Shown: piece by piece, positions 4,956 to 6,773 of the stretch
Layout: each line of letters begins with the position of its first letter
Numbering within the stretch: position 1 is the stretch's first letter
Assembly (NCBI GenBank): GCA_007133875.1
Contig: SLLW01000408.1
Coordinates: forward strand, 1 to 6,773
Source: Balneolales bacterium
Lineage (GTDB): Bacteria > Bacteroidota > Rhodothermia > Balneolales > Natronogracilivirgulaceae
Direction of reading: 5' to 3'
DNA: 6,773 bases
The notes under the pieces: model-generated
Seen by the model: only the letters and a program-made list of their open reading frames with translations
Database searches by the model: none
What the model was told of the DNA's origin: nothing
Translations under genes and position numbers: made by a program

Positions 4956-6773
4956 TTATTTCTCGTTTTTTAACCGGATCGCCACCTGAGCTGCCGCCAG
5001 GCGTGCAATCGGTACACGGAACGGTGAACAGGAGACGTAACTCAAGCCCATCTTGTGACAGAAAGCAATGGAATCCGGATCACCGCCATGCTCGCCGCAG
5101 ATACCAAGTTTGATATCCGGCTTGGACATTCGGGCCAGATCCACCGCTTCGGAGATCAGTTTTCCTACGCCCTTCTGATCCAGTGTCTGGAACGGATCAT
5201 TGAGCAGAATTTTTTTCTCCAGATAGTAGGGCAGGAATTTGCCGATATCGTCGCGGCTGTAGCCGAATGTCATCTGGGTGAGGTCATTGGTTCCGAACGA
5301 GAAGAAGTCGGCCTGCGGCGCGATTTCATCTGCCACCAGAGCGGCACGCGGTACTTCGATCATGGTGCCAATCTGATAATCAACCCGGGTGCCTTTCTCT
5401 TCAAACACCTTTTCGGCTGTTTCCTTGATTACGGCTTTCTGATCTGCCAGTTCTTCACCGGAACCAACCAGCGGAACCATAATTTCCGGGAACACCTTGC
5501 CGCCCTTTTCATTTACTTCGATGGCCGCTTCCAGAATGGCGCGGGTTTGCATTTCGGTAATTTCCGGGAAGGTGATTCCAAGACGGCAGCCTCGATGGCC
5601 CAACATGGGATTGGCCTCCTGCAGGACGGCCACTTTCTCTTTCACTTTCCGGTACGGTATTTTGAACTGGTCCGCAAGTGCTTTCATATCTTCCTCATTG
5701 TGCGGAAGAAATTCATGAAGTGGCGGATCGAGGAGACGAACGGTGACAGGATCTCCATTCAATGCTTCATAAATACCCTTGAAATCTTCTTTCTGATATG
5801 GAAGAAGTTTTTCCAGTGCTTTTCTGCGTTCGGTTTCATTATCGCTCATGATCATACGGCGAACATCAACGATCCGCTCCCCTTCGAAGAACATGTGCTC
5901 TGTACGGCACAAGCCGATTCCTTCAGCACCAAATTCTTTGGCTTTGAGGGCATCTTCCGGACGGTCGGCATTCGTGCGGATTTTCATATCGCGGAATGTA
6001 TCCACCCATCCCATGAATTTTTTGAAATCGGCACTCAATTTTGGCGGGATCAGGGGGAGCTGTCCGAGTACCACTTCCCCGGTGGTTCCATTTATAGATA
6101 CCCAGTCTCCCTGATGTACGGTGTGGGTTCCATCGGTCAGGCTTTTGTGCTTGTAATTGATGACGATATCATCACAACCGACTACGCAGGGTTTTCCCCA
6201 ACCACGTGCGACAACTGCCGCATGGCTGGTCATACCGCCACGGGAGGTGAGAATCCCCTCGGAGGCGTGCATTCCGCCGACATCATCGGGGCTGGTCTCA
6301 ATACGTGCCAGAATCACTTTTTCGCCGGCCAGTTGAGCATCTTCTGCCTCCTGGGAGGTAAAATAGATCCGGCCGACCGCGGCACCCGGAGATGCGGGCA
6401 ACCCAACACCGACAACCGTTTTTTCCTGTTTGGCTTTGTCATCAAACTGCGGATGCAATAGCTGGTCGAGCTGGGCGGTTGTGACGAGTTTACTCACAGC
6501 CACTTCTTTGGATACCACTTCATCTTTTACAAAATCGACAGCTATTTTGAGTGCTGCCGGCCCGGTTCGCTTACCGCTTCGGGTCTGCAGGATGTAGAGT
6601 TTCTCTTCCTGAATGGTGAATTCGATATCCTGCATATCCTGGTAGTGCTGCTCCAGCTTTTGGGTAAGTCCCTCGAGCTCATCATACACTTTCGGCATCG
6701 CCTTTTTTAAATTGCTGATGGGCTCGGGAGTCCGGGTTCCGGCTACCACATCCTCGCCCTGGGCATTTTTCAA
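4956..6773 (-). CDS. ppdK: Pyruvate,phosphate dikinase, C-terminal part (start outside the window)
   Basis: This cytosolic enzyme interconverts pyruvate, ATP and phosphate with phosphoenolpyruvate, AMP and pyrophosphate (EC 2.7.9.1), linking glycolysis and gluconeogenesis. About 605 residues are visible; the family is usually near 875-900, so roughly the first 270-300 residues of the ATP-grasp part lie beyond the right edge. The TTG at the window edge is not a start. Visible parts (fragment numbering) are: end of the nucleotide-binding domain 'EFTIQEEKLYILQTRSGKRT' (51-70); swivelling phosphohistidine domain 'TSRGGMTSHAAVVARG' with catalytic His184; and the PEP/pyruvate-binding barrel with 'GIGLCRTEHMFF', 'RLLDPPLHEFLP', 'GHRGCRLGI', 'FFSFGTNDLTQMTFGYSRDD' and catalytic Cys559 in 'GICGEHGGDP'. 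The terminal 'CSPFRVPIARLAAAQVAI' favours PPDK over PEP synthase. All catalytic residues in view are intact. It ends in TAA about 105 bp before arsR. Confidence 0.97.
   Translation of the reverse strand: MKNAQGEDVVAGTRTPEPISNLKKAMPKVYDELEGLTQKLEQHYQDMQDIEFTIQEEKLYILQTRSGKRTGPAALKIAVDFVKDEVVSKEVAVSKLVTTAQLDQLLHPQFDDKAKQEKTVVGVGLPASPGAAVGRIYFTSQEAEDAQLAGEKVILARIETSPDDVGGMHASEGILTSRGGMTSHAAVVARGWGKPCVVGCDDIVINYKHKSLTDGTHTVHQGDWVSINGTTGEVVLGQLPLIPPKLSADFKKFMGWVDTFRDMKIRTNADRPEDALKAKEFGAEGIGLCRTEHMFFEGERIVDVRRMIMSDNETERRKALEKLLPYQKEDFKGIYEALNGDPVTVRLLDPPLHEFLPHNEEDMKALADQFKIPYRKVKEKVAVLQEANPMLGHRGCRLGITFPEITEMQTRAILEAAIEVNEKGGKVFPEIMVPLVGSGEELADQKAVIKETAEKVFEEKGTRVDYQIGTMIEVPRAALVADEIAPQADFFSFGTNDLTQMTFGYSRDDIGKFLPYYLEKKILLNDPFQTLDQKGVGKLISEAVDLARMSKPDIKLGICGEHGGDPDSIAFCHKMGLSYVSCSPFRVPIARLAAAQVAIRLKNEK

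Noticed and set aside
5055..6461. Long plus-strand open frame of 468 codons opposite ppdK
   Set aside because: It lies fully antisense to a gene with intact catalytic motifs, and its translation has no family features; it results from the codon bias of ppdK.
6771..6773. TTG at the right edge as a start of ppdK
   Set aside because: Homologous sequence clearly continues upstream; the family is about 270-300 residues longer.
1..6773. CRISPR array, tRNA, rRNA, insertion sequence or prophage
   Set aside because: No regularly spaced repeats, cloverleaf, transposase motif or target-site duplication was recognised on either strand.

Overview
The window looks like a chromosomal segment from a Gram-negative bacterium, probably a marine or halophilic member of the Bacteroidota/Balneolota/Rhodothermota group. 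The reasons are an outer-membrane beta-barrel protein with a signal peptide, a lipoprotein solute-binding protein, acidic proteins, a betaine uptake system and moderate GC content. The lineage is an inference from style, not a proven assignment. All supported genes lie on the minus strand, so transcription runs from high to low coordinates.

Right part (about 4414-6773): the C-terminal two thirds of pyruvate,phosphate dikinase (start beyond the right edge), then a 98-107 bp gap holding a long imperfect hairpin, then a small ArsR-family repressor with a CxC metal/metalloid motif. No metal-resistance gene accompanies it in the window.

Middle (3857-4413): 557 bp without a convincing gene. It is AT-rich and full of symmetry: a 21-bp tandem repeat just after arsR, a dyad overlapping the -35 of a plausible minus-strand promoter, and a 60-nt inverted-repeat structure that would form the extreme 5' end of the transcript from that promoter. 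This is probably the control region of the next block.

Left part (1-3856): an apparent four-gene osmoprotectant uptake block in the order porin-like outer-membrane protein, OpuAC-type glycine betaine binding lipoprotein, OpuAA-type ATPase with CBS domains, and the first 23 codons of an OpuAB-type permease that runs off the left edge. Together they could carry betaine across the outer membrane (porin), capture it in the periplasm (OpuAC) and pump it across the inner membrane (OpuAA/OpuAB), with the CBS domains as the likely gate.

The block appears tuned internally. Porin and opuAC have strong Shine-Dalgarno sites with 7-nt spacing. A hairpin array separates porin from opuAC, an intrinsic terminator follows opuAC, and opuAA and opuAB lack clear Shine-Dalgarno sites. 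This fits a design that makes much porin and binding protein and less ATPase and permease. I saw no CRISPR array, tRNA, rRNA, transposase or phage gene.
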